From positions 1-64,000 of the forward strand of contig JASKMD010000029.1 in NCBI GenBank assembly GCA_030144725.1: 64,000 nucleotides of DNA, read 5' to 3'. The first letter of the stretch is position 1, and each line of letters begins with the position of its first letter. Under the pieces are notes generated by a model. It made no database searches. It worked only from the letters and a program-made list of their open reading frames with translations, and had not been told where the DNA came from. The DNA is from Haematococcus lacustris (taxonomy: Eukaryota; Chlorophyta; Chlorophyceae; Chlamydomonadales; Haematococcaceae). Made by a program: the position numbers and the translations under genes. Shown here in pieces: positions 54,534-64,000 of this stretch.

Positions 54534-55930
54534 ATGTCTACCAGTGTTACCAAATACGATAGCCCGCACAATGCGATTTTGCGTATTCCCGACAGTGCGG
54601 TACGGTTGGATACGTGTTCGTCGAACTGCGAGAGGTCACCGGTTCAAACCCTTCCGAAAACTGCTATTTTTTCGCCTGCTGCTGGTAGTAAAGTACTGAT
54701 ATTTTTTCGCCTGCTGCTATTTTTTCGCCTGCTGCTGGTAGTAAAGTACTGATATTTTTTCGCCTGCTGCTGGTAGTAAAGTCAAAGGAGACACTGCAGC
54801 CATAATGAGCCCGCTCAGCCCGCATGGGTGCCAGCTGATTGTCCAAGCGTTGCAGTGCCTGCATACATGCCACATTAATCCATGTTAGGGTGATGCGGAT
54901 GAGAATAGGATGAGCATGGTAGTGGTGGCATGATGGCTTAGCAGCTGGCTGTCATAGCAGCTGGCTGTCATAGCTGTGCATGGTGCTGTCATAGCTGTCA
55001 TAGCTGTGCATGGCTTGGCAGCTGCCATATGGAGCCATCACCTTGGGGACAAGCACCGTTCGCATGTGTTCGCAACTAGGGGGTGTGTAAGTACCAGGGT
55101 ACACAGCCACCAGCCTGCAGAACTGAGCAAGGCCGTCACCTCTGAGGATGTGAAGAGGCACACCCCATTCCCGGGCCATGAGGTCAGTTAGCTGCAAACA
55201 CATGCACACATGCACACGTTAAAATGTGCTTGCCATGTGACATAGATGCTGGTGGTGGTGGTGGTGATTATACTGATAATGCTAATGATGCTGATGATGT
55301 GCACGATGGTATTCAAGTAGCAAGTAGCTAGATGACGAGCACATGATGACGTGCAAGTAGCAATAGCAGGTGCAAGCTGCCAGTGCAAGTACAAGTGCAA
55401 GTACAAGTGCAAGTGGCAAGTGCAAGTCACGATACCCACCGTGTCATCAATCATCTCCTTGGTCACCTCCTCTTGCGACGCGTTGCGTAAAGCACGCTGG
55501 CGCGTTGGGGAGGGCTGCATGTCATCTTCGCCGCGACGCTTGTGGGTAGACGATGCGGTTGAGGCTGCAGCTGCGCTGTGCTGCCGCACTAGCTGGACCA
55601 TCTCTGGGTCGGGGGCCGGACATTTCTTGACATCGGTTGTAGAGCCGCTGATGTGCTGTGCGACGCGCGTTACGCTCGTAATGCTGGCTTTCCAGGGGCA
55701 GCGCTTGCAAGTGACTTGATATGCCGACTTGCCAGGTGACTCCTCCCTATGTACCGTTTCCCATACTGCTGCGTGATAGGCGCTGAGGCGTCGCATCACG
55801 CAGCGCAACTAGCTCATAGAGCCCGGACAGGTCGTATCGTATCGTCATGCGCATGAACGCTCTTTTTCAGCCAAAAATTCAGAATTCGAGAATACGAGGA
55901 ATACGGCCGTATGCGAACACTGATGTCTAC
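54534..55930 (-). mobile_element. hAT transposon, internally deleted (1381 bp)
   Basis: Element 54542-55922 has terminal CAGTGTT...AACACTG. It is flanked by a perfect 8-bp duplication ATGTCTAC (54534-54541, 55923-55930), the hallmark of hAT elements. The minus strand encodes the N-terminus of a transposase (see next entry) but not the catalytic or dimerisation regions. Near the left end are tandem copies of TATTTTTTCGCCTGCTGCTG and a Pol III B-box-like GGTTCAAACCC (54641-54651). Confidence 0.95.
55027..55808 (-). pseudogene. hAT transposase N-terminus with BED zinc finger (truncated)
   Basis: Exon 55808-55440 contains a BED-type finger: CKRCPWKASITSVTRVAQHI (Cys-Cys ... His), then KKCPAPDP (Cys). 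The next exon (from 55191 downwards) reads REWGVPLHILRGDGLAQFCR and YPGTYTPPSCEHMRTVLV. This is the conserved segment just after the BED domain in hAT transposases. The DDE core and the C-terminal hATC dimerisation domain are absent, so the copy cannot move by itself but might be mobilised in trans. Confidence 0.85.
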
Positions 55931-56140
55931 AGTACTGTAGATGCCTACAGTACTGTCAATGGTCTCTCGAGGTGCTTCGAGGTACCTACAGTACTGTAGA
56001 TGTCTACAGTACTGTAGATGTCTACAGTACTGTAGAGGTCTACAGTACTGTAGGTGCCTACAGTACTGTAGGTGTCTACAGTATTGTTCGTGTACTCGCG
56101 AGGTACCCCGACAGTACTGTAGACCTCTACAGTACTGTAG

Positions 56141-56275
56141 CATGGCCGTATCTCACCAACCGCGCAAAATCACGAATTTTAGTTTCAACCCCCAATCTTA
56201 CAATGCCTTCATTTGACTATGTACCAAGTCCGAGGCTCTGAATCTCAAAAATGCTGTTACTAATTTGCCTGAGTG
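56141..56275. repeat. Conserved end block of the module, right copy, terminus GCCTGAGTG
   Basis: Near-identical to 3301-3434 and ends at the same base. The next base (56276) begins gypsy gag sequence, whereas at 3435 it begins the Ulp1-type gene. Confidence 0.75.
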
Positions 56276-56941
56276 GTGTACTCTCTGTATCAGAACCTGA
56301 CTGATGCCCAGAAGATAGTGTCAGCCAGTGTAAGACTCTCAGGCCTGGCTCTCTCCTGGTATCGCTCGGCACGGGCTGACAGCAACATGACATGGCAAAG
56401 CTTCAAAACTGGCATCAAAGCAGCCTTCATCAGCAAATCAGAGGCAGCTAAAGCCACGGACATGCTCCATGAGGCTAAGCAGAAGCAGAACCAGTCGGCC
56501 CTATCCTTTGCCATGCACCTGAGAACCTTGTTCATGCAAATTCCCAACATCACGGATGACGAGCAGCTGGACCGCTTCAGGCGAGGACTACACCCTGCCC
56601 TGCGTGCCATGGTATATGTACAATCACCTGATACCTTTGAGAAGGCAGTCAACATTGTAGTGGCACATGACTCAGCCTACAGGGATGCAGGAGTATCTAC
56701 AGCCACCCCAATGCAACTGGGAGCCATGTTCAGACCAGCAGCGAGCAGCAGCAGCAGCAGCAGCTCCGCAACCAAAGCTGCACCCCGCACTGAAACGGAG
56801 AAGAAAGTGTTCGGCAAGCTGACTGACGAGGAAAAGGCAGATTACACCGCGAAGAACAAATGCACCTTTTGTCGCGAGGAAGGCCATGTATACCGTGACA
56901 GCAAGCACCCTCGTCGCAATAAGTTTGTACCAAAAAAATAG
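56276..56941 (+). CDS. gag: Gag (N-terminally truncated) with altered zinc knuckle
   Basis: Reads [20 protein letters not shown], then [17 protein letters not shown] and [14 protein letters not shown], the usual gypsy capsid pattern. A Ser-rich linker and a nucleocapsid knuckle [15 protein letters not shown] follow. The fourth ligand of the expected CX2CX4HX4C knuckle is Ser instead of Cys. The ORF ends CCA AAA AAA TAG at 56941. The real start is upstream and lost. Confidence 0.9.
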   Translation: MYSLYQNLTDAQKIVSASVRLSGLALSWYRSARADSNMTWQSFKTGIKAAFISKSEAAKATDMLHEAKQKQNQSALSFAMHLRTLFMQIPNITDDEQLDRFRRGLHPALRAMVYVQSPDTFEKAVNIVVAHDSAYRDAGVSTATPMQLGAMFRPAASSSSSSSSATKAAPRTETEKKVFGKLTDEEKADYTAKNKCTFCREEGHVYRDSKHPRRNKFVPKK

Positions 56942-56965
56942 TCACTGCGGCAGTACACTGCCGCA
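56932..56965 (+). promoter_or_regulatory. Probable -1 programmed frameshift signal between gag and pol
   Basis: A run of seven A (56932-56938) lies directly before the gag TAG. A perfect hairpin TGCGGCAG-TACA-CTGCCGCA (56946-56965) begins 7 nt further on. The pol frame is -1 relative to gag and is open across the slip site. Slippery heptamer, 5-9 nt spacer and stable stem are the standard architecture. Confidence 0.8.
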
Positions 56966-59900
56966 AGGCGCCAAGCACAACACCTGAGAGCACTATCACC
57001 CCAGCACCAGTAGAGCCGCGGTTCCAAATCACAAAGCTAGCCACAACACAGCCAGACGCTCAGTCTGAGAGTGCACTGCTCATCTTTGCTGGCAACTACA
57101 AAGGACAGCCGGTTCGCATACTGGTAGACGGGGGAGCTACCGCGTCTTTCATCGACAGCGAGTTTTGCATGCGCCATGACTTGCACACAGCAGAAAAGCA
57201 TGACCCTGATCACACCCGCCTTGCTGATGGTCATCAGCAAGAGAGTTCCGCAATGATCCCTGAAGCTCGCTTCCGTATGGGCAGCTACAAAGGAGAACAA
57301 ACACTGCACTGCACACGGCTGCATGGATTTGAAATCATCCTTGGCAAACCGTGGCTGGCAGACATAAACCCACGCATTGACTGGAAGCACAACATCATGA
57401 CTTTCCAGCATGCTGGCAAAAAGCACACCCTGAGGGCCCCACCAGCCCCCAGAGACCCTGATCTAGACAAGTACACAATTAGCATGGCAGGCCTACGCGT
57501 TGCTGTCCGCACAAAACAACCCATGTTCATGGTCTCTATCACACCAGCTGATCAACCAGCTGAGAATCATCAGGTTATGGACTGCACACCAGTGTTGAAG
57601 GAGTTTACCTCCGTCTTCCCTGAGGACCTGCCATCTGGATTGCCGCCAGCTAGGGCAGTTGATCACCGCATAGACCTTGAGCCCAACAAGAGACCACCTG
57701 TGAGATCTACATACGCCATGTCTACCCTTGAGCTGGCTGAGTTAAAACAGCAGATCACGGAGATGCAAGAGAAAGGCTTCATCAGACCCAGCACTTCACC
57801 CTATGGCTCAGGAGTGCTATTTGTGCGCAAGAAAGACGGTACATTCCGCATGTGCATTGATTACAGGCCACTGAACCGCATCACCATCAAAAACAGATAC
57901 CCGCTTCCACGCATTGACAACCTGCTGAATAGGCTGCATGGAGCCTCAGTGTTCAGCAAGATAGATTTACGCCAGGGGTATCACCAGATACGCATTGCCC
58001 CTGAGGACATTCCTAAAACAGCATTTCGCACACGGTATGGCCACTTCGAGTTTACTGTCATGCCATTCGGTTTGTGCAATGCCCCAGCTACTTTTCAACG
58101 GCTCATGAGTGACATTTTCCGTCAGGAGCTAGACGACTGTGTGATTGTCTACCTGGATGACATCTTGATATTCTCACGCTCCCATGCAGACCATGCACAG
58201 CACCTGCGGCGGGTACTAGGCCTGCTGCAAGAACACAAGCTGTATGCTAAGCTATCTAAGTGTGAGTTTGGATTGAGTCAAACAGAGTTCCTAGGACACA
58301 TCATCTCATCCACCGGCATCGCATGTGACCCTAAAAAGATCACTGCTGTCGAGACCTGGCCTGTCCCCACTACAGTACAAGACGTGCGTAGCTTCCTGGG
58401 GCTTGCTAACTTCTACCGCCGCTTCGTCAAGAACTTTGCTGACATTGCTGCACCACTGACGGCTCTCACTCAGGCTGATGGACACGACAAGCAGGGCAAA
58501 GTGGCATGGGGGCCAGCCCAGCAGTCAGCTTTTGAAGCTTTGAAGACAGCTCTCACCTCGGCACCGGTGCTCATAGCGCCAGATCCTGCACAACCATACA
58601 CACTGCGCTGTGACGCCTCTGGCATTGGCATAGGGGCAGTGCTATCACAGGGCAAGGGACCTGCTGAACGCGTAGTTGCTTACCATTCAAGGAAGCTGCT
58701 GCCAGCAGAGCGTAACTATCCCACACATGAACAGGAGCTTCTGTCCATGGTGGAGGCGCTGAAAGTCTGGAGACATTACCTGCTAGGTGTTCACTTCACG
58801 CTGCTCACAGACAATTGGGCTAACAAGCACCTGCAATCACAGCCAAACCTAGACAGTAGGAGGCAAGCACGATGGATGGAAGTTTTGCAGGACTATAACT
58901 GCAGCATCGACCACATTCCTGGCAAGCACAACATGGTGGCGGACGCGCTATCACGCAGGCCAGACTATCAAGTGTACACCCAGACCCTGGAGTTGCACGC
59001 ACTCACCACAACGGGCACCAGCGCCCAGGGACACGAGACGCAAGTCTCCTTCGCCCCGCACATACTGCAAAAGATCGGAGAAACCGCATCTGCAGACGCA
59101 CAGTACCAGCGCTATCACGCGGCTGCACTGGCTGGCAAAGCACGCCAGTTTATCATCAGGGACAATCAGCTTTACCACACAGGGCGGGGGTCAGTCAAGC
59201 TGTACATTCCAGTTGGCCCGTTGCGTACCGACCTGCTGTGTGAGGCGCACGATATACCCATCTCAGGCCACCTAGGAAGGGACAAGACCTACGCACGGCT
59301 ATCCCGCCTATACTTCTGGCCGCGCATGGCTGCGTCAGTGCATGATTATGTTCGCACATGTCTTGCCTGCCAGCGTAACAAGTCCAACACACAACGACCC
59401 ATTGGCTTATTGCAGTCTCTGCCTGTGCCCCAGCACCGTTGGGAACATGTCAGTCTGGATCTGATCACCCAGCTGCCTAATACCACTGCTGGCCACGATG
59501 CCATTGCTGTCTTTGTGGACAAACTCACCAAAATGATTCATGCTGTACCCACCACCACAACAGTTACAGCATCCACTCTGGCTCGTCTCTTTTTCGACAA
59601 TGTTTTCCGGCTGCACGGCCTACCCAAGGTCATTGTGTCAGACCGAGACCCACGTTTCACTTCTATCTTCTGGCAAGAACTGTTCAAGCTCACTGGCACA
59701 CACCTCAACATGTCCACTGCCAACCACCCACAAACAGATGGGCAGACCGAGCGTGCTAACCGCACACTTGAGGACATGCTGCGTAATTTTGTGTCGCCAC
59801 ACCATGATGACTGGGACCAGCACCTTACAGCTGCTGAGTTTGCATACAACGCATCTGTCCAGGCAAGCACAGGGTACAGCCCGTTCCGCCTCAACTCTGG

Positions 59901-60597
59901 ACAAGAACCTTACACACCACTAACCCTGGCAGCACCACACGTCAGTGTACCAGGAGACAATGAGTCAGCAGCAGCCTACGTGCACCGCATGGCAGCTGAC
60001 CTGGCATCAGCTACCCACCACCTTGTGAAAGCACAAGAGAGGCAGACGACCAATGCAAACAAGAAGCGTAGTGACCACACCTTTGCAGTGGGAGACATGG
60101 TATACCTGGCCCACTCTTTCTTTGCTCACTCACAGCCAGCAAATGCCACTGCTGACAATGCCACACGCAAGTTCCTACCCAGGCAACACGGCCCATTCAA
60201 AGTCCTGGAGATTGTCACACCTGTCGCCCTCAAACTGCAGTTTCCACCAGCATGGAGCAACATGCATTCTGTTGTGCATGTCTCGCACGTGAAAGTGCAC
60301 AACGACGGCTCCGCTGAGTTCCCCACACGCAACCCTGATCCACCGCCTGAACCCGAACTCATCGATGGCGAGGAACATTTTGAAGTACAAGAGACTCGTA
60401 ACCACCGCTTCCAGCGAGGCAAATTGCAATTGCAGGTCAAGTGGCTGGGACACCCCGACCACGAGAACAGCTGGCTACCGTACACACAGCTGCAAGAAGA
60501 CCTGACCAAGCGCTTTCTGAACAAGATCGTCAAGAATTATGCTATGCGTACCAACCAGCCTAAGCAGTGGATGAAACAGTCCAAGAGTCCTGCCTGA
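56938..60597 (+). CDS. pol: Pol polyprotein: protease, reverse transcriptase, RNase H, integrase, chromodomain
   Basis: Open from the frameshift site to TGA at 60597. Protease: [14 protein letters not shown] (DGG in place of the common DSG/DTG). Reverse transcriptase: [15 protein letters not shown] and the catalytic [13 protein letters not shown]. RNase [36 protein letters not shown]. Integrase: H2C2 finger ([28 protein letters not shown]), core Asp in [10 protein letters not shown] and VSDRDPRF, Glu in [13 protein letters not shown]. The C-terminal chromodomain ([30 protein letters not shown]) probably steers integration to marked chromatin. All catalytic residues appear present apart from the unusual protease motif. 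The first ATG is at 57169, but translation is expected by frameshift from gag. Confidence 0.95.
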   Translation: MVTAAVHCRKAPSTTPESTITPAPVEPRFQITKLATTQPDAQSESALLIFAGNYKGQPVRILVDGGATASFIDSEFCMRHDLHTAEKHDPDHTRLADGHQQESSAMIPEARFRMGSYKGEQTLHCTRLHGFEIILGKPWLADINPRIDWKHNIMTFQHAGKKHTLRAPPAPRDPDLDKYTISMAGLRVAVRTKQPMFMVSITPADQPAENHQVMDCTPVLKEFTSVFPEDLPSGLPPARAVDHRIDLEPNKRPPVRSTYAMSTLELAELKQQITEMQEKGFIRPSTSPYGSGVLFVRKKDGTFRMCIDYRPLNRITIKNRYPLPRIDNLLNRLHGASVFSKIDLRQGYHQIRIAPEDIPKTAFRTRYGHFEFTVMPFGLCNAPATFQRLMSDIFRQELDDCVIVYLDDILIFSRSHADHAQHLRRVLGLLQEHKLYAKLSKCEFGLSQTEFLGHIISSTGIACDPKKITAVETWPVPTTVQDVRSFLGLANFYRRFVKNFADIAAPLTALTQADGHDKQGKVAWGPAQQSAFEALKTALTSAPVLIAPDPAQPYTLRCDASGIGIGAVLSQGKGPAERVVAYHSRKLLPAERNYPTHEQELLSMVEALKVWRHYLLGVHFTLLTDNWANKHLQSQPNLDSRRQARWMEVLQDYNCSIDHIPGKHNMVADALSRRPDYQVYTQTLELHALTTTGTSAQGHETQVSFAPHILQKIGETASADAQYQRYHAAALAGKARQFIIRDNQLYHTGRGSVKLYIPVGPLRTDLLCEAHDIPISGHLGRDKTYARLSRLYFWPRMAASVHDYVRTCLACQRNKSNTQRPIGLLQSLPVPQHRWEHVSLDLITQLPNTTAGHDAIAVFVDKLTKMIHAVPTTTTVTASTLARLFFDNVFRLHGLPKVIVSDRDPRFTSIFWQELFKLTGTHLNMSTANHPQTDGQTERANRTLEDMLRNFVSPHHDDWDQHLTAAEFAYNASVQASTGYSPFRLNSGQEPYTPLTLAAPHVSVPGDNESAAAYVHRMAADLASATHHLVKAQERQTTNANKKRSDHTFAVGDMVYLAHSFFAHSQPANATADNATRKFLPRQHGPFKVLEIVTPVALKLQFPPAWSNMHSVVHVSHVKVHNDGSAEFPTRNPDPPPEPELIDGEEHFEVQETRNHRFQRGKLQLQVKWLGHPDHENSWLPYTQLQEDLTKRFLNKIVKNYAMRTNQPKQWMKQSKSPA

Positions 60598-60693
60598 TGT
60601 TCTGCATGCCTGCTCTGCCTGCTTTGCCTGCTCTGCATGCCATGCCTGTTTTTCATGAAGCTACGGGACGTAGCTCTGCGGGGAAGGGGAGAG

Positions 60694-61064
60694 TGTAACA
60701 GGCTGGATGGGTAACCAGGATGAATGCGAGGTTTATTTTGTTTCCCATGCAGGATTCTAGTGTGACTTGTGAAACACTGTGTTTTTAAGCTGAGATCAGT
60801 TCTTGATTCGGGGAGTAAGTTGTAAGCAAGTTCTGCTCTTCTGCTCCAACGTCCCCGTCATTTACAAGTCCCAGATTCAACTCGGCTCGCCACTTGCAAG
60901 AGTACGTGTGCAGCCAGCGTCTCTGATTGCAGCCACAGCATCAAGTAGTGGTTGTCTAAGTCTGTAGCTGCTTTAGCCGCATAAGCGACAGCTAATCAGC
61001 CCAGCCAGTTCAAAAACCCTAAAGTTGCAGCCATGCATATTGGGTACCTGGCTGTACTGTAACA
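60694..61064 (+). repeat. 3' LTR of the gypsy element
   Basis: Starts TGTAACAGG after the polypurine tract GGGGAAGGGGAGAG and ends ACTGTAACA; 371 bp. The stretch 60598-60693 and the LTR edge match those of the first element (830-950). Confidence 0.85.
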
Positions 61065-62094
61065 CCACCACCACCCATTATCACGATACGTTGACATTCG
61101 TTGAAAACAGCATCCACACCTTCACCTGGCACACCGCCCAGGCATACACGTCGACCTATTGTTGGGTTATCATCATCAGGTTAGACCATGAGCCTCAGAC
61201 CACTGAACACAGCACCAGTCATGTTACAAGGCTGTGTCTCCACCCTCCATTGTTACCTGGCACACTGCCACACCTTACTTGGACCCGGGCCAGGTATCAC
61301 ACCAACCACTGGCCAGGTCAGGATCAAACCTCCAACCACAGAGCTATAAGGCACATTTAAACACCACTGATCACAGTCCACTGGCTCAGTTTACCATCAG
61401 GCCATCTCACTAAGAGGTACTTCCCTCTTTACCATCTGCTACGCTACAGACCACACAACAAAGGGCATCCACCATTATGGTAACAACAATCTCAGTCTAC
61501 AGGCTCAGCCTACCCTACAACAGAGCTCAGTCATAAGGTCAACCACACGGCATCAAGCCTTGCAGCCACAGAGGCACAACAACCACAACCCTTCACAGGT
61601 GGTTACAGTGCACAACCTGAGCACAACCCAGTTTCACAACATCACCACATCAGACCACTGGCTACATCACATTGACAGCGAACACATCACTACCCCAGCC
61701 ATGAGTCATGATGACACTAAACGCAGTGAGACCGCCACAGTCCTGCAACCCACTGGTCAGCATCCACACAGATTGACCACAGAAGAGCAGAGCACAACCT
61801 ACCATGACGAAGCGCATGGACTGCACCATATGACACCAGCCGCCGAGCTGTGCCATGTTGTCACCAGCGAACTCCAGCTGCCCAGCTGAGCGCACCATCA
61901 TGACAGAACACCGTCAGCATCAGCTACATCAAGCATCTCCTGCTACCCAGCCAGAATCAATACCGTGGACAACCTGCACAAGCAGGTCAGCACATCAATG
62001 GCACGCAGAGCTAGGCCAGCTCAGCATCCAGCCACAACAATCAAGCCGCTAGCTGCATAGCTTGCGCACACTCATACGCTCAGCATCAGTCAGC
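61065..62094. other. C/A-rich stretch without recognised genes
   Basis: About 1 kb strongly enriched in C and A on this strand, with frequent CAC/CAACC words and few G. Short ORFs are low complexity. No LTR, tRNA or protein signal was found. Confidence 0.6.
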
Positions 62095-62594
62095 NNNNNN
62101 NNNNNNNNNNNNNNNNNNNNNNNNNNNNNNNNNNNNNNNNNNNNNNNNNNNNNNNNNNNNNNNNNNNNNNNNNNNNNNNNNNNNNNNNNNNNNNNNNNNN
62201 NNNNNNNNNNNNNNNNNNNNNNNNNNNNNNNNNNNNNNNNNNNNNNNNNNNNNNNNNNNNNNNNNNNNNNNNNNNNNNNNNNNNNNNNNNNNNNNNNNNN
62301 NNNNNNNNNNNNNNNNNNNNNNNNNNNNNNNNNNNNNNNNNNNNNNNNNNNNNNNNNNNNNNNNNNNNNNNNNNNNNNNNNNNNNNNNNNNNNNNNNNNN
62401 NNNNNNNNNNNNNNNNNNNNNNNNNNNNNNNNNNNNNNNNNNNNNNNNNNNNNNNNNNNNNNNNNNNNNNNNNNNNNNNNNNNNNNNNNNNNNNNNNNNN
62501 NNNNNNNNNNNNNNNNNNNNNNNNNNNNNNNNNNNNNNNNNNNNNNNNNNNNNNNNNNNNNNNNNNNNNNNNNNNNNNNNNNNNNNNNNNNNNN
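62095..62594. other. Assembly gap (500 N)
   Basis: Exactly 500 N, directly before the G-rich satellite. Confidence 0.99.
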
Positions 62595-64000
62595 TGGGGT
62601 GGGGGTGGGGTGGGGGTGGGGGTGGCGGGTGGGGGTGGAGGTGGGGTGGGGGTGGGGGTGGGGGTGGGGGTGGGGGTGGGGGTGGGGGTGGGGGTGGGGG
62701 TGGGGTGGGGGTGGGGGTGGCGGTGGGGGTGGGGGTGGGGGTGGGGGTGGGGGTGGCGGTGGGGGTGGGGGTGGGGGTAGCGGTGGGGGAGGGGGTGGGG
62801 TTGGTGGTGAGGGTGGGGTTGGGGCAGGGGGCGGGGATGGGGGTGTGAGTGTGGGTGTGGGTGTGGGTGGGGGTGGGGGTGGGGGTGGGGGTGGGGGTGG
62901 GGGTGGGGGTGGGGGTGGGGGTGGGGGTGGGGGTGGGGGTGGGGGTGGGGGTGGGGGTGGGGGTGGGGGTGGGGGTGGGGGTGGGGGTGGGGGTGGGGGT
63001 GGGGGTGGGGGTGGGGGTGGGGGTGGGGGTGGGGGTGGGGGTGGGGGTGGGGGTGGGGGTGGGGGTGGGGGTGGGGGTGGGGGTGGGGGTGGGGGTGGGG
63101 GTGGGGGTGGGGGTGGCGGTGGGGGTGGCGGTGGAGTAGGGGGTGGGGGTGGAGGTGGGGGTGGCGGTGGCGGTGGCGGAGGCAACTGGAGAGGAGGAGG
63201 AGGTGGGGGTGGCGGTGGGGGTGGGGTTGGCGGTGGCGGTTGGCGGGTGGCGGGTGGCGGTGGAGTAGGGGGTGGGGGTAGGGGTGGGGGTGGAGGTGGG
63301 GGTGGGCGGTGGCGGTGGCGGTGGCGGTGAGAGTGGGGGGTGGGGTGGGGTGGGGGTGGGGGTGGGGGTGGGGGTGGGGGTGGGGGTGGGGGTGGGGGTG
63401 GCGGTGGCGGTGGCGGTGGAGTAGGGGGTGGGGGTGGAGGTGGGGGTGGCGGTGGCGGGGCTGGGAGGAGGAGGAGGTGGGGGGGTGGGGGGTGGAGGTG
63501 GGGGTGGGGCAGGCAACGGGCACGAGGCAAGGTGCAGGCAACGGTGACGGCAACAAGGCATAGGGGTGGAGGGGGGGGGAGGGGTGGGGTGGGAGGGGGA
63601 CGGCTGGAGGGTGGAGGAGGTGGGGGTGGGGTGAGGGGGTGGAGGTGGGGGTGGGGGTGGAGGTGGCGGTGGCGGTGGCGGTGGCGGAGGCAACTGGAGT
63701 GGAGGTGGGGGTGGGGGTGGCGGTGGAGTAGGGGGTGGGGGTGGGGGTGGGGGTGGGGGTGGGGTGGGGGTGGCGGTGGCGGTGGCGGTGGCGGTGGCGG
63801 GTGGGGGTGGGGTGGGGGTGGGGGTGGGGGTGGGGGTGGGGGTGGGGGTGGGGGTGGGGGTGGGGGTGGGGGTGGGGGTGGGGGTGGGGGTGGGGGTGGG
63901 GGTGGGGGTGGGGGTGGGGGTGGGGGTGGGGGTGGGGGTGGGGGTGGGGGTGGGGGTGGGGGTGGGGGTGGGGGTGGGGGTGGGGGTGGGGGTGGGGGTG
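62595..64000. repeat. (GGGGGT)n satellite running to the window end
   Basis: Hexamer GGGGGT with variants (GGCGGT, GGGGTG) and two degenerate inserts near 63180 and 63440-63640. The strong G-run periodicity predicts G-quadruplexes. It is open in several frames for trivial reasons ([12 protein letters not shown]). It continues beyond the window. Confidence 0.97.

Larger units (their letters stand above)
53637..56140. repeat. Palindrome satellite, second array, split by a MITE and a hAT element
   Basis: Array segments are 53637-53860, 54207-54541 and 55931-56140, together ~770 bp. Units are CTACAGTACTGTAG with GATGT, AAGGT, GAGGT or GGTAC spacers, and GGTACCTCGAGGTACC blocks. It occupies the same place relative to the oxygenase-like gene and the end block as 2446-3300. 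Confidence 0.95.
56276..61064 (+). mobile_element. Ty3/gypsy chromodomain retrotransposon, 5'-truncated
   Basis: Internal gag, complete pol and 3' LTR are present; the 5' LTR, primer-binding site and gag N-terminus are missing, cut at the module terminus. Domain order is gag, protease, reverse transcriptase, RNase H, integrase, chromodomain, as in plant and algal chromoviruses. The pol frame is undamaged over more than 1,200 codons, so the insertion is young. It is the same family as the remnant at 1-1295. Confidence 0.97.

Overview
The window looks like nuclear DNA of a green alga (chlorophyte). The two host-type genes are split by many short GT-AG introns. One encodes a plant-type cytosolic UDP-glucuronate decarboxylase, the other an mTERF-like repeat protein. 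Around them are Ty3/gypsy elements, a hAT element, tRNA-derived SINEs and large amounts of GC-rich micro- and minisatellite. Two runs of 500 N (20092-20591 and 62095-62594) show it is a scaffolded assembly. No species can be named from sequence alone.

Layout. 1-1295: remnant of a Ty3/gypsy element with its 3' LTR, inserted inside a 2OG-oxygenase-like gene whose C-terminal half follows (1296-2187). 2446-3434: an 18-bp-period array of perfect palindromes and a conserved 134-bp end block. 3437-6119: a 5'-truncated multi-exon gene for a Ulp1/SENP-type (C48) cysteine protease with its catalytic residues present. 6197-8611: a 0.6-kb SINE-like retroposon, a long minisatellite, a tRNA-derived SINE and a MITE end. 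8646-9240: proline-rich exon-like sequence. 9700-11676: decayed chromodomain Ty3/gypsy pol. 12739-15158: mTERF-like gene. 16033-16485: LINE remnant. 16781-18524: UXS gene. 19440-20091: coiled-coil fragment running into the first gap.

20592-53605 is a giant inverted repeat with arms of about 15.8 and 15.6 kb and a 1.6-kb spacer (36435-38023). Each arm is a near-identical copy of one long multigene unit, read outward from the centre. In order outward it carries: a roughly 375-aa protein of unknown function; a small divergent ORF; a leucine-rich protein with an F-box-like start; a roughly 254-aa unknown; a roughly 1,900-aa modular gene (OTU cysteine protease, Ala/Pro-rich tracts, Ulp1-like domain lacking catalytic residues, coiled coil, basic tail); and a 2OG-Fe(II) oxygenase-like protein with an acidic tail. 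The palindrome array and a sharp terminus follow. A third partial copy of the outer end lies at 1296-3434. The two full copies carry different lesions (MITE insertions, CAG-to-TAG nonsense changes, one 1-nt deletion), so each gene has decayed in one arm or the other. I interpret the unit as a very large transposon or other mobile module; no transposase was recognised.

Beyond the arms, 53606-56275 is the rest of the palindrome array, split by a MITE and by a 1.38-kb hAT element with a perfect 8-bp target duplication. 56276-61064 is a 5'-truncated Ty3/gypsy element with an intact chromodomain pol, a 3' LTR and a textbook -1 frameshift signal between gag and pol. 61065-62094 is C/A-rich sequence with nothing recognised. 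62595-64000 is (GGGGGT)n-type DNA.
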